Positions 8,701 through 17,984 of a DNA stretch of 64,000 nucleotides are shown piece after piece; the stretch's first letter is position 1, and each line of letters opens with the position of its first letter. The stretch covers positions 3,496,501 to 3,560,500 of the forward strand of contig CALNXK010000015.1 in the NCBI GenBank assembly GCA_942486035.1. Direction: 5' to 3'. Source of the DNA: Porites lobata (lineage: Eukaryota; Cnidaria; Anthozoa; Scleractinia; Poritidae). A program made the position numbers and the translations under genes. A model generated the notes under the pieces. That model searched no databases, was not told where the DNA came from, and was given only the letters and a program-made list of their open reading frames with translations.

Positions 8701-11493
8701 ACCACACTATATTTTAGAGATGTGTGAACTATCAAGGGCGGATCTAGGGGGAGGGTGTAGGGGGTGCACCCCACCCACCAAGTCCCCCCCCCCCCTGAGA
8801 GGGCTTCTGACAATTGGTACTTTGCAAAATATGCAGATATGTATGATATGTATTCTCTGAAGTTCACATTATGCTATCGCCTAATCAAAAGCCTTCTTCG
8901 TATTCGCTTGTAAATTTGTTTACAATTTACCAGTCAGTTACGCCACATTCTTAGTGGTGCACCCTCACCGCCCCTTGGATCCGACCCTTGTTATTATCGC
9001 GTTCACTAGAACACACTTCCTAATCTGGTGTTCCTGTGGTACAAAGGCAGAAATTTTCGAGCTATCACGGGCGACTGCCGATCTGAGCCAGCCCTATATA
9101 TTGTATCAGGGGCATCTCGGCGGCAGGAAACTGGACTTCTTTGGACTCGTTTTCGTTTCCTTTAGTCTCGTTTTTATGCAGATGGCTAGCCAGGGACCAG
9201 GCTCCGCAGTGGGGAAAAAAGGAAAAAAAATGGGGTCAAATAGGAAAAATATCGGTGAGCGAAGCGAGCCCGGCGGAAGTCTGGGCCACCCTTACCCCTT
9301 CCGAGACTACGGCGATTTTTTCCTTTTTCCCCCAATGCGGAGCCTGGTCCCAGGCTAGCAGATGTCATGCTCGTAGAATACAGAGACGAACGCGGGTCCA
9401 TAATCAATGATTATGACTAGTAGGGTACGCCTTCCTTGCCGGCGGGCTTCATAATTCGTAGTGGAGCTCTAGTGCGCGCGCTTGCGGAGCACCATGGGTA
9501 CTGAAATTTGATTATCTATGCATCTAAGAAACTTTGGTTGTGACAACGTACATTCACCCAGAATTACTGCAAAAAGATGTTTCTCAAAAGATACCACAAG
9601 AGCTTCGCTTTTGACCTTGGCTAAATCTATATATTACAATTTCTACTTTTTTATTATATTAGGATGACTCCAAGTAGTCCGTCCCTTACAAGAGTTTTGG
9701 ACCAGGACGTTGTTTTATCTGGATACCATGTTCCAGCAAAAGTGAGTAAGAAATCCCAAGGTTGAAGTCTCAACCCTAAGACTTGTCTCTTGGAAGCGCT
9801 GTTGTGCATTAGACAAAGGCTTCACCAAAGCTTTCTTTTGGAATCCATAAACCTTGCAGCACAAGTGATGGCAAGAATCCTTGGAGCAAACCAGAAAAGA
9901 CTGCTCTTAAATGAAAACTCTGGATATGCTGACAAAATTTCTCTCGTTGCCTTATCAGAAAATTCTCTCCCCTTTCTCCCAGCTCCTTTACGAAACATAT
10001 GAGAAAATGATATAATCAGCATGTAGTAATCATGCATTTACCATCTTTCATTCTTTCACTAAAACGAAACATGTTCACTGCGTCCAATGTCACAGTGTAG
10101 CTGAAACGAGTTTGGGTAACTAGTTTCTTTTGCACAGTTTACAAGATAATTTATCCCAACACTTTGCAGCCGTTATTTTGTTTTTGCTGACTTACCTACT
10201 TCATATTTCATGCAGAATAATTTTTTTGCAGACCTACGTAACAATGGAATTTTACGCCACAACTCGCTCAGAGAAGTACTTTAAAGAGCCTTTGGAGTTC
10301 AAGCCGGAACGCTGGCTTAGAGAAAGTAAAAAGGTTCATCCCTTTTCTCACCTACAGTTTGGATTTGGGCCTCGCATGTGTCTTGGTAATAATTAACACC
10401 AGATCCCTGCTAATTTGTTTTTTTATGTGTTTTATCTAGCGCCACTTACGTTAATTAAAGAGAATCATATTCCGTATGACAGACATCACGAAGTGTCTCC
10501 TATCCCAGATCCTAGCTTAAACACTAGTAATGTTGTCAATTGCAAACATGAAGACATGCGGAAATTACAAATAATCTTGTCTAAAATAAAGTACCCAAAG
10601 TTAAAGATAAGTGCGTTCAGTTCTGGACGTTTAGTGTCCAAACCGTGCCATCTCTTGAAGAACAAATGAGTAAATTAGTAAAAATTACAAAACGAGGCGA
10701 AATCAGCCGGGATATAAGTGTGTGACGCGCGAAACCAACTCTTGCGTTTTGGAAAGATTTTCTCAAATTCACCCGAGAATCAATTAAGCAAAGAATTATC
10801 TAGGAAACCAACCTGATTATTATGTTTCCTATTGTTATTTTTTTTCGAAGGTGGATTATTGTCGTCATCTGTGCGGTTTACCTTCAGTACTAAGCGCTAA
10901 AATGTTACACTTTTTCTACAGGTCGTCGAGTGGCTGAATTAGAGATGTACGTGCTTGTATGCAAGGTTAGTGTTTTTAAGTTAGTTTTTAAGTTAGAAAA
11001 GAGAGCAAACATGGCCGCAGTGACGTCACGAGATAACGCCCTATTGCCCACGTCGGAGACAACACAACCTGCACGCGGTAAGCTCCGCTGGAAGCAATTG
11101 TCAACACCATAATAAATGGTCCCCGGAGATTTCCCACGGCTATCATCGCACGGCGTTTCCGTTACAAATTGTTTTTTCCGGGCGGAGACCCGGGCGGGTC
11201 GGTTTTTTGAGTCTAACAAGAACGGCTAACATCACACGGTGTTTCCGTTACAAATTGTTTTTATACCAAGGGTGCCGTGGACCAGACGGCAACACAGTTC
11301 GCAATTCGCACAGATGTACTAGTAATAATTTGCAATTTCAGTTTTTTTTCTCCTAATCTTTCATGCTCTCTTGTTGTTGCAGTTACTTCAGAGATTTCGC
11401 CTAGAGTATCATCACGAACCATTAGAAATGCGTCAAAAGTTGTTAACGGCTCCAGATAAACCGGTTAAGATCAAGTTTGTCGACCGCGTCTGA
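2172..11493 (+). CDS. cytochrome P450, mitochondrial clan, complete nine-exon gene (gene-level entry)
   Basis: Heme-thiolate monooxygenase of the CYP mitochondrial clan (the group including CYP11, CYP24 and CYP27), expected to act at the inner mitochondrial membrane with electrons from adrenodoxin; the substrate cannot be inferred. Nine exons (2172-2713, 4624-4823, 5597-5884, 7930-8027, 8521-8687, 9663-9741, 10232-10385, 10922-10965, 11383-11493) join in phase to 560 codons plus stop. Visible motifs: DPDDFEKTLRAEGKYP, GEEWHRVRQ, I-helix GGVDT (372-376), ExxR (E429, R432), FKPERW (481-486) and heme loop FGFGPRMCLG with Cys508. An internal Met at residue 38 (2283) starts an Arg-rich segment with few acids, like a mitochondrial presequence, and would give 523 residues, nearer family length. 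The proline-rich hinge after EIP is degenerate. All introns are GT-AG. Confidence 0.95.
2934..3725. mobile_element. non-autonomous DNA transposon with long TIRs and an 11-bp target duplication
   Basis: Ends are inverted repeats starting AGACTGTTCACAGTCC (right end GGACTGTGAACAGTCT). Flanks are GTTAATCATAT (2923-2933) and GTTAATCATAC (3726-3736), a 10 of 11 match. Target duplications of 9-11 bp are typical of Mutator-like elements, so this is tentatively MULE-like. No transposase is seen. The uninterrupted second copy of the duplicated intron segment (about 3890-3925) acts as an empty-site reference. Confidence 0.65.
3056..3653. mobile_element. nested element rich in GGGATCAGGGCTCAG repeats
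   Basis: Inverted ends CAGGGTCGTAACATGGTATA (left, about 3059) and TATACCATGTTACGACCCTG (right, ending about 3657) enclose irregular repeats of GGCTCAGGGATCA. It lies inside the 2934-3725 element. Non-coding; boundaries are approximate. Confidence 0.6.
4624..4823 (+). CDS. P450 coding exon 2
   Basis: Acceptor TTTTAACAG at 4623; donor GAGG|GTAAC. Encodes the C-helix region GEEWHRVRQ (the WxxxR motif whose Trp and Arg contact the heme propionate), then the PKVVEENIGNFN segment and DLEKELYRWALE, hallmarks of the mitochondrial clan. Starts in phase 2 and ends in phase 1, matching its neighbours. Confidence 0.95.
5090..5345. mobile_element. MITE-like inverted-repeat element in P450 intron 2
   Basis: A near-perfect hairpin (5129-5155 paired with 5163-5189, 27-nt arms, one mismatch) lies inside a wider inverted pairing: TCCTCGGAGACACAGGGGC at 5109-5127 against GCCCCTGGGTCTCCGAGGA at about 5316-5334. 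No coding content. The family is not identified. Confidence 0.55.
5597..5884 (+). CDS. P450 coding exon 3
   Basis: Acceptor TTTATTCTAG at 5596; donor GAAG|GTGTGT. Contains FAFDTRLGLY, corresponding to the family's conserved ALDTRLG block, then the F/G-helix region (substrate access) ending in KEMTEKGIDPAKTE. Phase 1 at both ends. Confidence 0.95.
5890..6985. mobile_element. foldback MITE in P450 intron 3, family copy 1
   Basis: Arms at about 5899-6006 and 6764-6875 are inverted copies (for example ACCTCGATAGTGCATG against CATGCACTATCGAGGT), with a second inverted pairing at about 6290-6350 against 6694-6745. The right end has a hairpin of the type AGATCGAGGAGGGTGTT. Related copies lie at about 29640-30170 and 36540-37077. 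A separate hAT-like element (6432-6683) is inserted within it. Boundaries are approximate. Confidence 0.6.
6432..6683. mobile_element. hAT-like non-autonomous element inserted in the foldback MITE
   Basis: Terminal inverted repeats CAGGGGCGTAG and CTACGCCCCTG, flanked by TTATC at 6427-6431 and 6684-6688. Ends of the CAGGGGCG type are typical of hAT elements, although hAT target duplications are usually 8 bp and only 5 bp match here. No transposase. Confidence 0.6.
6986..7929 (+). other. remainder of P450 intron 3, nothing recognised
   Basis: Non-coding sequence up to the acceptor TTATTTCTGTAATGTAG at 7929. The open frame running into exon 4 from 7845 changes character at the acceptor; only the part after 7929 resembles P450. 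Confidence 0.5.
7930..8027 (+). CDS. P450 coding exon 4 (I-helix)
   Basis: Encodes VPLLTYLLMKKDLTPEEV and the I-helix VDVVAGGVDT, with the conserved Asp-Thr pair at residues 375-376. The family usually reads AGVDTT; here the first position is Gly and the residue after DT, from exon 5, is Ile. Starts in phase 1 and ends in phase 0 at ACG|GTAAGA. Confidence 0.95.
8028..8520 (+). other. P450 intron 4
   Basis: Unremarkable 493-bp GT-AG intron ending CTGAGCAG. No mobile element recognised. Confidence 0.6.
8521..8687 (+). CDS. P450 coding exon 5 (J/K-helices, ExxR)
   Basis: Encodes ISNSVLWWLYNLARFPEVQ, a heavily conserved post-I-helix block, then KLSYLKACLKESMR. E429 and R432 form the K-helix ExxR pair; the Arg codon is split across the intron (AG|G). 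Donor ATGAG|GTAAAA. Confidence 0.95.
8733..8990. mobile_element. hAT-like MITE, CAAGGGCGGATC ends
   Basis: Inverted ends CAAGGGCGGATCTAGGGG and, on the reverse complement of the right end, CAAGGGTCGGATCCAAGGGG. Same family as 38173-38347 inside the satellite: both share the G-rich start and an interior AAC/ATTGGTACTTTGCAAAA-like segment. No coding capacity. Target duplication not clear. Confidence 0.55.
9185..9359. mobile_element. 175-bp MITE with AGATG target duplication
   Basis: Inverted ends GCTAGCCAGGGACCAGGCTC and GAGCCTGGTCCCAGGCTAGC, flanked on both sides by AGATG (9180-9184 and 9360-9364). The open frames through it on both strands arise from its palindromic arms and are not genes. 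Confidence 0.7.
9663..9741 (+). CDS. P450 coding exon 6
   Basis: Completes the ExxR Arg and encodes MTPSSPSLTRVLDQDVVLSG followed by YHVPAK, the strand following the K-helix. Acceptor TTATATTAG at 9662; donor AAA|GTGAGT. Confidence 0.93.
9742..10231 (+). other. P450 intron 6
   Basis: Non-coding GT-AG intron ending TTTTTTTGCAG. The open frames in it on both strands show no homology that I recognise. Confidence 0.6.
10232..10385 (+). CDS. P450 coding exon 7 (PERF-like motif and heme loop)
   Basis: Encodes TYVTMEFYATTRSEKYFKEP, FKPERW (PERF-like motif) and the heme-binding loop FGFGPRMC with axial Cys508. All canonical positions (F-x-x-G-x-R-x-C-x-G) are intact across the intron. Donor TCTTG|GTAATA splits the Gly codon. 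Confidence 0.97.
10386..10921 (+). other. P450 intron 7
   Basis: A 536-bp intron ending TTTTTCTACAG. Nothing further recognised. Confidence 0.6.
10922..10965 (+). CDS. P450 coding exon 8
   Basis: A 44-bp exon encoding (G)RRVAELEMYVLVCK, the L-helix directly after the heme Cys, matching the family's GRRIAELEM block. Too short to be called from open-frame length alone; supported by motif, phase (1 to 0) and splice sites (CTACAG| and AAG|GTTAGT). Confidence 0.93.
10966..11382 (+). other. P450 intron 8
   Basis: Contains a short direct repeat (a CACGG..GTTTCCGTTACAAATTGTTTTT segment at about 11151 and 11236). Ends in a long pyrimidine tract and TTGCAG. Confidence 0.6.
11383..11493 (+). CDS. P450 coding exon 9 with stop
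   Basis: Encodes LLQRFRLEYHHEPLEMRQKL, then a short segment ending KPVKIKFVDRV and TGA at 11491. This is the normal C-terminus of a mitochondrial-clan P450. Confidence 0.95.
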   Translation, partial: LLQRFRLEYHHEPLEMRQKLLTAPDKPVKIKFVDRV

Positions 11494-11551
11494 GAGTCAA
11501 GGCTACCAATGTGTTCCTAAAGGTTAATGGCAGACTTCTTTAATGTAATCA

Positions 11552-11557
11552 AATAAA
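11552..11557 (+). promoter_or_regulatory. poly(A) signal of the P450 gene
   Basis: AATAAA lies 59 bp after the stop codon, in an AT-rich context typical of a 3' end. Confidence 0.6.
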
Positions 11558-11799
11558 ATCAATGAAGTAATACACTAATTAACTGTATTTATTTTGGTCG
11601 CAATAGTATAAAAACTTAAGATCATGAAAATAAAGCAAAAACACTACAACACTACCACTAAAATTATCACTGCAACTACCACCACCTTCATTGGATAAGA
11701 GTAAAATAGAACAAGTCAATCCAATGATAAGTATTATCATCAACAACAAAATAATAATGAAAGTGGAATTTAATTTAATAGTATCTCGTCTTCATTTCG

Positions 11800-12300
11800 T
11801 GAATTGTTTTGTTAAGTTCTCCAGGGGTCTGTCCTCTGTCCCTTATTCTTTAAAATTTATATCAATGATTTGTGTCAGATTTTAAATATCTATGACCTGG
11901 TTTTATTTGCTAATTATACCAATTTATTCTATTCTCATATTGGCTTTACTCCATTAATGAACTTGAAAACCTCTGAAATGCTCAAGTTATCTGATTGATT
12001 TAAAGCCAAAATATAAAAAAGTCAAATTACATAATTTTAAATCCAGGCAGAGAAGAGATGAACCCACCTTAAATATAGAGATGAATGGTCTTAAGATAAT
12101 CCAAGTTTAAAGAAGTTAGTTTTCTTGGTGTTATTTTAGATGTCTTTGATAAGTCATTGTCGTGGAAGCCCCATATTTCTCAGGCTGGGAGCAAAATCTC
12201 CAAGTCTGTGCTGGGGGCTATTCGTAACTCGAGTTTTTGTGTTACAAAGACAGCTTCGTGTACCTACTTTATACTATTTGAACTGGATACGCATGTTATA
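11800..12300 (+). pseudogene. decayed non-LTR retrotransposon reverse transcriptase (CR1/jockey-like)
   Basis: Frame translation from 11822 gives QGSVLCPLFFKIYINDL, then LVLFANYTNLFYSH where the family has a catalytic FADD-type motif, then after several stops SFLGVILDV and SLSWKPHISQAGSKISKSV. These are standard LINE RT palm and thumb landmarks in correct order. Stops and the ANYTN change at the catalytic aspartates show it is dead. Only this part of the element is recognised. Confidence 0.8.
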
Positions 12301-12930
12301 ACCGTAAACTTGTAAGTACGTAAAATGGATCAGGAGCCTGGAAGGTGTCCGCCTTTAACGAGATTCACAAAAAGCGACTGAAGATCGGCGGGAAGATGTC
12401 CGTGTCGCAGGGATCGCAAGAAAATGACTGAGGAATAAGAAGTAACCAACTCCAGGTGTCTGCTCAAGAGATGTGTCTGATTTAAAAAAGAAATATGATT
12501 GGCCCCATCTACAATAGAGAGACATGTGACGTCACGTTACCATGGCAGCTAAATTTCCGAATATTAACAACCTTTCTTGAAGGAAACAGCCATCTTTACT
12601 ATTGAAAGATGGAAGAAAAACATGAGCTACTTTTTTGTCCCTGAGTGCAATCACGCTCAGGAAAGTCAAACATACATTTTTTTTTGTTTTCTCTGTCATA
12701 TTTGCAAGACCACGGTTTGTTGATATCCAGAGATTACGCTACCATGGTAACAAGACGTAACGACTTCTCTTCTCCATTAGTATAAGATTTAATGGATCCG
12801 AGACCAATAATTGTGGAATAAATAAAAACATTTTAGGAATGAGCAAGACTGAGTTAGACATCTTCGGGGTTGGTAGTAACTGCTGAATTAGGAACCTTGC
12901 TCCTGGTAGGTGGGTCTCGATCGAAATCCG
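12300..12930. other. intergenic, no gene recognised
   Basis: Holds a short hairpin around 12590-12612 (CCATCTTTACTATTGAAAGATGG) and two copies of TACCATGG flanking it at about 12538 and 12740, possibly a small MITE. No coding evidence. Confidence 0.4.
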
Positions 12931-13936
12931 GCATCAGTTGTTGGTATTATTAGGCTCAGTAGCTAGTCTTGTGCTGTGCATGAACTGATTAAAGATCACG
13001 ATAGGGATATACGAACTCAAACTTCAGCTGCTCTGAACACGCCAATAAGACCCAAGATTCAGGTAGAGATTATTCGATTTGGGATGGCTAGCCTGCGAGC
13101 AAGCTCTCCATTTGCGGGAGTCGCGAAAAGTCACTACAAATTCGGGAAATATCACCCAACCGAGGTACGATGTTTTATTATATCTCTTAGTTAGTACGCG
13201 CGCTGTGATTGGTCAACTGGAAAATACTCGGTCGGTAACTTACAGTACGGACCTCGAACTCGGTTAGTAAGAGGTATGTAATATCACCCTGGTGAAAACA
13301 AGTGTCCATCTTTCAAATAAGCGCCGCCCACCGTGAAACAAGCAGCGCATTTTAGGTACAAACAATTTAATAATCACCATGGCGCTTCTTCGAATAAATA
13401 CGTTGTAAAAAATAGGGTAAAACAAAAAAGACTGAAATGACCGAATCTCTAAAGATATGATTTTGTAGGATCCAATAACTGGTTTAAAAGCGGCTCCTTA
13501 CAACTAACATGCATGGCGTCTTTTAGTTTGACTCAGTTGCAAAGTCAAAATGATAAGGAAAAAAATAAAGGTCTTTTACCTTCGTTGACACAACTAATTC
13601 ACAATTTTGAATAAAGCTAAAAAAAGAGAAAAAAGAAAAACACCTGAGAATGAGTCAGCGCTAACTATTTCCAACCGTTTGTTTCATTTACACCCCAATC
13701 TGGAGTCCATGTGTTTCAGTCTATTTTGTCAAAATAACTCCGCTTAAATTTTATTGCATTTATTTCGGTGTTTTTTTATAGTTCAGGGCGACAAAGTCGC
13801 AGAAGAGTAGAAAGTCTACGTTTTTTTAGCAGCAAACACATGCTCCCGCCGAGGCCCTATATTTCGGCAAGGAGCAAAGAGGCCGCGCATTGTGGACGAT
13901 TTGGGGCACTGGGAACTAAAAAGCACAAAATCAAAG

Positions 13937-13998
13937 ATGGCGCGTGGAAGGCTGAAGGCATGGTTGGTTTTTCTCTCGTTTTTCATCTATTTTCCAAG
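13937..13998 (+). CDS. possible first coding exon with a signal-peptide-like N-terminus
   Basis: ATG in a strong context (AAAGATGG) opens MARGRLKAWLVFLSFFIYFP, a basic start followed by a hydrophobic stretch, ending at a consensus donor CCAAG|GTTAGT. Phase 2 would join the candidate exon at 15398. Without a recognisable downstream product this remains weak; the same 20-odd codons could be chance. Confidence 0.2.
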
Positions 13999-14328
13999 GT
14001 TAGTAGCGATTATAGGTGGATCAAACAGTAAGAACTGTAGAAGGTATCTTTTTAAGAAGTGTTAGAAGTACTTGTGGTAATGGTTTACGTTACATTTGTC
14101 ATTTGCGTGATGCTGTACAGGCTTTGCGAAGTAATATAGTAGAAGTAGAAGTTGGTGAGCTTGTAAGGCTTAAAGCTTATGTGAAACTCTTTCAATAATT
14201 CAATCTCCCCCTTTTTTAAGTCTCAACGCTTTGAATTTAAGGGGATTCCGTTGCGTATCCAATAGTGTTTAAAGGCTTTATTTGCAAATTGGCTTTATAA
14301 AATTTTAAAAATTAAAAGTGTTACAATT

Positions 14329-15215
14329 AACAATTATTCTTTGAAATCGAGGTGAATAGTGGCAAAATATTTACCGAGACGCGAAAGCGGCGAGGTAAAT
14401 ATTCCCAAAGCCACTATTCACCGAGATTGAAAAGAATAATTGTTTTAGTATATACACATGAAGTGATCTCAACAAAATCAGAGAGGAAACCATTCAAAAG
14501 TACGATTTGATTGACAGATCAAATCACGCGTAAGTTTAAAAATAGATCTTTGCAGAAATTTCAAGGCATGGCAATTCACAAGTTTATCATTTCGCAAACA
14601 ACAGCGTAATGGCTTAAATGGAACCGCTAAAAGTTTGAACTGTTTCCTTACCTGAGAAGAAAAGTAGAGCTGTGTTGTTTTCTGTTGACTCGCCACGTTT
14701 ATAGCCAAAAGGGTTTGTTGTGTCGTTCTTCGCATGAAGTGCTGACAAAAATGGCGGCTCATTTGCTCGAGGTAAGACGTCGTCTTTCTGTATCATTCTT
14801 TTTCCTGTTTACTTGAAACGTAGAATTTCTGCAAACATTTCCTTTTAAATTTGTTTGTCATAAATAAACTTCGATTTTTGAGCCAAAATTGTCTTCTTAG
14901 AAAACGGAAACGGCTTCTTCTACGCGAATACACGGGAGTTGTAAACAATCCATCGAGCACAAAACTCCTGCTACTACTGAGTGCTACAGTAAATTGAAAA
15001 ACGCCGTATTGAATCCTTCCAAGTCTTTTCTTGCCTTAAAAAAAGTCAGCCCTAGGATTCTGTCGACTTTTAAAAGATCGTTCTCTAAAAAATGGGAAAA
15101 ACACTGAGCTCACACATTATCCACTCGCTAGGAGGTGAATATTGTTGAATAGTCCGAGATAGCGAACCAATCAGATTGCTTAAATCACCAAGATCACTGA
15201 GTGTGTATATACTAA
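14329..15215. mobile_element. MITE-like element with an internal hairpin
   Basis: A hairpin at 14329-14445 pairs ATCGAGGTGAATAGTGGC with GCCACTATTCACCGAGAT. From about 14447, TAGTATATACACATGAAGTG is inverted near the right end (CACTGAGTGTGTATATACTA, ending about 15214). The open frames inside are not recognised as proteins. Confidence 0.5.
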
Positions 15216-15397
15216 TAGCAAATAATTATCTTATTTGTGTGCTTAGTAGCCAGGCCTCTTGGGATTTTGGGGGAAGAGGTCGATGACAAAAACCTTACGC
15301 AATGACTACAGTTACAACAACAGCAATTTTACTGGTGATTTCAATTCTTGTTCTTTCAATTGGTTTGTGATTTTTCAACTGGGTCAATTTTTCAGAG

Positions 15398-15488
15398 TTA
15401 CCAGCTAGGTGAACTTTCCAGGGGGTTAATTAAAGGGACTGTGTCTAAAGCAAAGAGCTGCTTTGTTGAGCCTCTAAATAAAGGGCAA
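15398..15488 (+). CDS. candidate exon, unknown product (copy A of a duplicated motif)
   Basis: Open stretch between TTTTTCAGAG and a GTAAGA donor encoding YQLGELSRGLIKGTVSKAKS then CFVEPLN. A second in-frame copy of SKAKSCFV(G)PLLN lies at 15731-15771, with mostly synonymous differences across SKAKSCFV. No family recognised. A GC donor four bases earlier (AGG|GCAAGT, end 15484) would join in frame with the candidate exon at 17195. Confidence 0.25.
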
Positions 15489-15710
15489 GTAAGAGATGGG
15501 CAGATGGGGATGAAGGACCAAAAGGCAGGCAACCTTCGTGTGAAATAATTGACATTGTAGTCCTTTTGTGGACTTTGTCTTTTTTTTTCATTTATTTATT
15601 TTCTGTCTTTTTCCCATTTATTTTGTTCAAATTGTTATCTGCTTGAATGTTAAAGGAAAATTAGTGACCAATAATTAGACTTAATTTTAATGAATTCTAA
15701 CTGTTTGTAG

Positions 15711-15790
15711 AGAAGTTTTTTAAAAAAATCTAAAGCAAAGAGCTGCTTCGTCGGTCCTCTTCTCAATGTTGTCAACTCTCTCATATAATC
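15711..15790 (+). pseudogene. second copy of the SKAKSCFV motif, possible duplicated exon
   Basis: Follows TGTTTGTAG and reads RSFLKKSKAKSCFVGPLLN before a stop. It shares 8 consecutive residues with the exon candidate at 15398 while differing at third codon positions. Phase does not match the upstream candidate, so it may be a dead duplicate. Confidence 0.2.
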
Positions 15791-16854
15791 CGGGAGACTC
15801 CAGATTTTGGACCATACCTCCTGGTCCCCAGATTAGAGTCTGATATCTCCCGGATAATCTCCAAAGTTGCTATTTCTTGTAGACTCGACTTTCCGACCAC
15901 AAAATTTCAAATACTTTGTATTGTTTGAGCTACTGTTAGCATGGAACGTTTCCCCATAAATTGTGGTATGCCACTGTAATTTAAGCAATAATGTGGCTAA
16001 ATGTGAACTGTTTATGTGCTATATACGTCGATTGGAATCAACGAACTTTTTTTGCACAAATGACTTCATTTGTCGTGCGATATGACGTCATCTATCATTT
16101 CTTCCTTATCAATGCTCAATATTCAATAACGTGGGGGGTGAACAGCCCTGTCTTGTCCAGCCAATAGTGGGACACAACTTCATAAGCAGTGCCTCACTCT
16201 CCCCTCCCCCCCAAAAATGAGGAGAACCCCTTCTTACTTTTTAAATGAGTATATCTTGGGACTCGATAAGCTCAGTAAACTACACCTCGTCCCAAATCTT
16301 GCCTGCGAGCAAGCTCTCCAATTATGTATGGTGAGGCCAGAAGTGAGCTGCAAGAGAATGATCAGCTGAGGTTTGAGTCCGTATATCCCTATCATGCTCA
16401 GCACAAGTCAGCAGCTGCCGAGCCTCTAACAATACCAACAACTGACTAAAAGTCATTTAATCATGACAAGCTTGCAAGTTGTTGCCTTTTAAAATAATAG
16501 CTTCAAAAAATAATGCTAAAAAGTCATCCAAAAATCTTCCAACATTTTCAACAACATTATTTCTTTGGAAAATTGTTGGAACACACAATGGTGCTGGGAC
16601 ATTTAATTTCCAAAATCCCAGTCATAAGACGAAAGTCTAAAGCATTGACTCGGAGGCTGGCACACACAAAGACCTCCAAACATTTATCAATGCCATCTCA
16701 GATATAACTGAAGTTTAAGATCAATATTTTGGAAGAATGTTCCCAGCAACAACAATATTTCCCTTTCAAAAAGAAATGCACCTTTTAATACCTCCCAAAT
16801 ACTACAATATTTTGCAATGTCATGAAAACAAAGACATCCTAAATCCTGAGTGAG

Positions 16855-17110
16855 TGGCTGGCTGACTTTCTGACGTGCTGATTGAGTTACTGACTGATTG
16901 GGTGGCTGACTAACTTATTGACTGGCTGTCATGTTAACTGACTTATTGACAGAGTTGCTTACCAACATAGTGGTCAATTGACTGGCTGACTGGCTCAATT
17001 ACTGACTGGCTGTTTTACTGATAAACTGATTGACTGACAGTCACTGATTGACTGATCATGGCTGCTGGCTCATTTACTAATTGACTGGACTGGCTGGTTG
17101 ATATACTGAG
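16855..17110. repeat. degenerate TGAC simple repeat, block 1
   Basis: Irregular (TGAC)n-derived sequence (GACTGGCTGACTGGC type). First of several blocks scattered to 23.7 kb. Confidence 0.85.
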
Positions 17111-17194
17111 ATTCATGAAAAGAAAAGAATCAAGATTACTTATTGGGAATCAAGATTACTGATTGCTAATGAAGATGGTAATTTTTCACTTCAG

Positions 17195-17260
17195 ATCGGA
17201 TGTGACCAGCAGATCTCCTAAGACTTCAGTAGCCAGGATTTTGAGCTTATCTTCAATACA
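17195..17260 (+). CDS. candidate 66-bp exon, unknown product
   Basis: Flanked by an excellent acceptor (TTTTTCACTTCAG) and a consensus donor (ACA|GTAAGT). One frame (phase 2 in, phase 2 out) is open and reads SDVTSRSPKTSVARILSLSS; it would join the candidate at 23903. Splice-site quality is the main support; no homology recognised. Confidence 0.3.
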
Positions 17261-17984
17261 GTAAGTGCTGTATACATTGCTTTGTAATTTACAACCCCGG
17301 ACAAAACTGTTGAGACAATATTCCATCTATTTTCTAACTTTTGCGCCCTACTCCCGTCTCTTCTAAACAGAAATAGTAAGCCTCCTCCCCACCCCCTATT
17401 CAAAGTTGTCTTGGTCTAAAAATCAACATGTATAATTGCCATGCTATCGTAAACAACTTTCGATAAGGGGAGGGGGGAAATTGGGCATTCATTTGGCGGA
17501 GGTTTCAGTTTTTATCCTGATGATAGGAAAAAATAGGCATTTTCGCGATTTGTCTCAGCAGGTTTTGTGTGGGGTTGTAGCTATTGAGTGAACCACAAAA
17601 ATGGAACTTGTGCAGCTTGTGAAAATTATGATTGACATACAGATTCATCAGCTGTTAGTGGCCATGCATACCTGGCGCAATTTAACACAAAATTTGAAAC
17701 TGTTTTGAATTTAATGTCTCTGTAAAATGAGAGATACATGTCTAAAATTAATATACTGGTAATTATTATAGTGAAAGAATGCACTACTTGAGTGAATTGA
17801 CTCCTTCTTTATGTTAATAATTTATTTGGCCAGCTGTCTCTAACGTTTATTACTGAGAAGACAGAGATTCAAAAAAAGTTTCAAACTCAAAGCAAGAATA
17901 TAAAACAGTTTGTATAAAATATTGCTCATACCTTAAAATACTTTTATTGAAATCAAAAGAATGTTTTTTTTTTATCTTTTCATG

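Larger units (their letters stand above)
12930..16445. repeat. widely spaced inverted repeat with GCCTGCGAGCAAGCTCTCC ends
   Basis: The segment 12955-13110 (containing GATAGGGATATACGAACTCA and GCCTGCGAGCAAGCTCTCCA) has an inverted counterpart at 16360-16430 (GAGTCCGTATATCCCTATC), and the same end motif recurs at 16303-16322. This suggests two related MITE copies or one disrupted element. Spacing and orientation do not give a clean single element. Confidence 0.4.

Noticed and set aside
9141..9410. Overlapping open frames on both strands in P450 intron 5
   Set aside because: They arise from the palindromic arms of the 175-bp MITE at 9185-9359.
14016..14198. 60-codon open frame starting at GTG
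   Set aside because: No ATG, and its splice phases do not join neighbouring candidates without a stop; no homology recognised.
14741..14770. ATGGCGGCTCATTTG followed by a donor-like GTAAGA, looking like a first exon
   Set aside because: It sits inside the 14329-15215 MITE-like element and encodes only seven residues.
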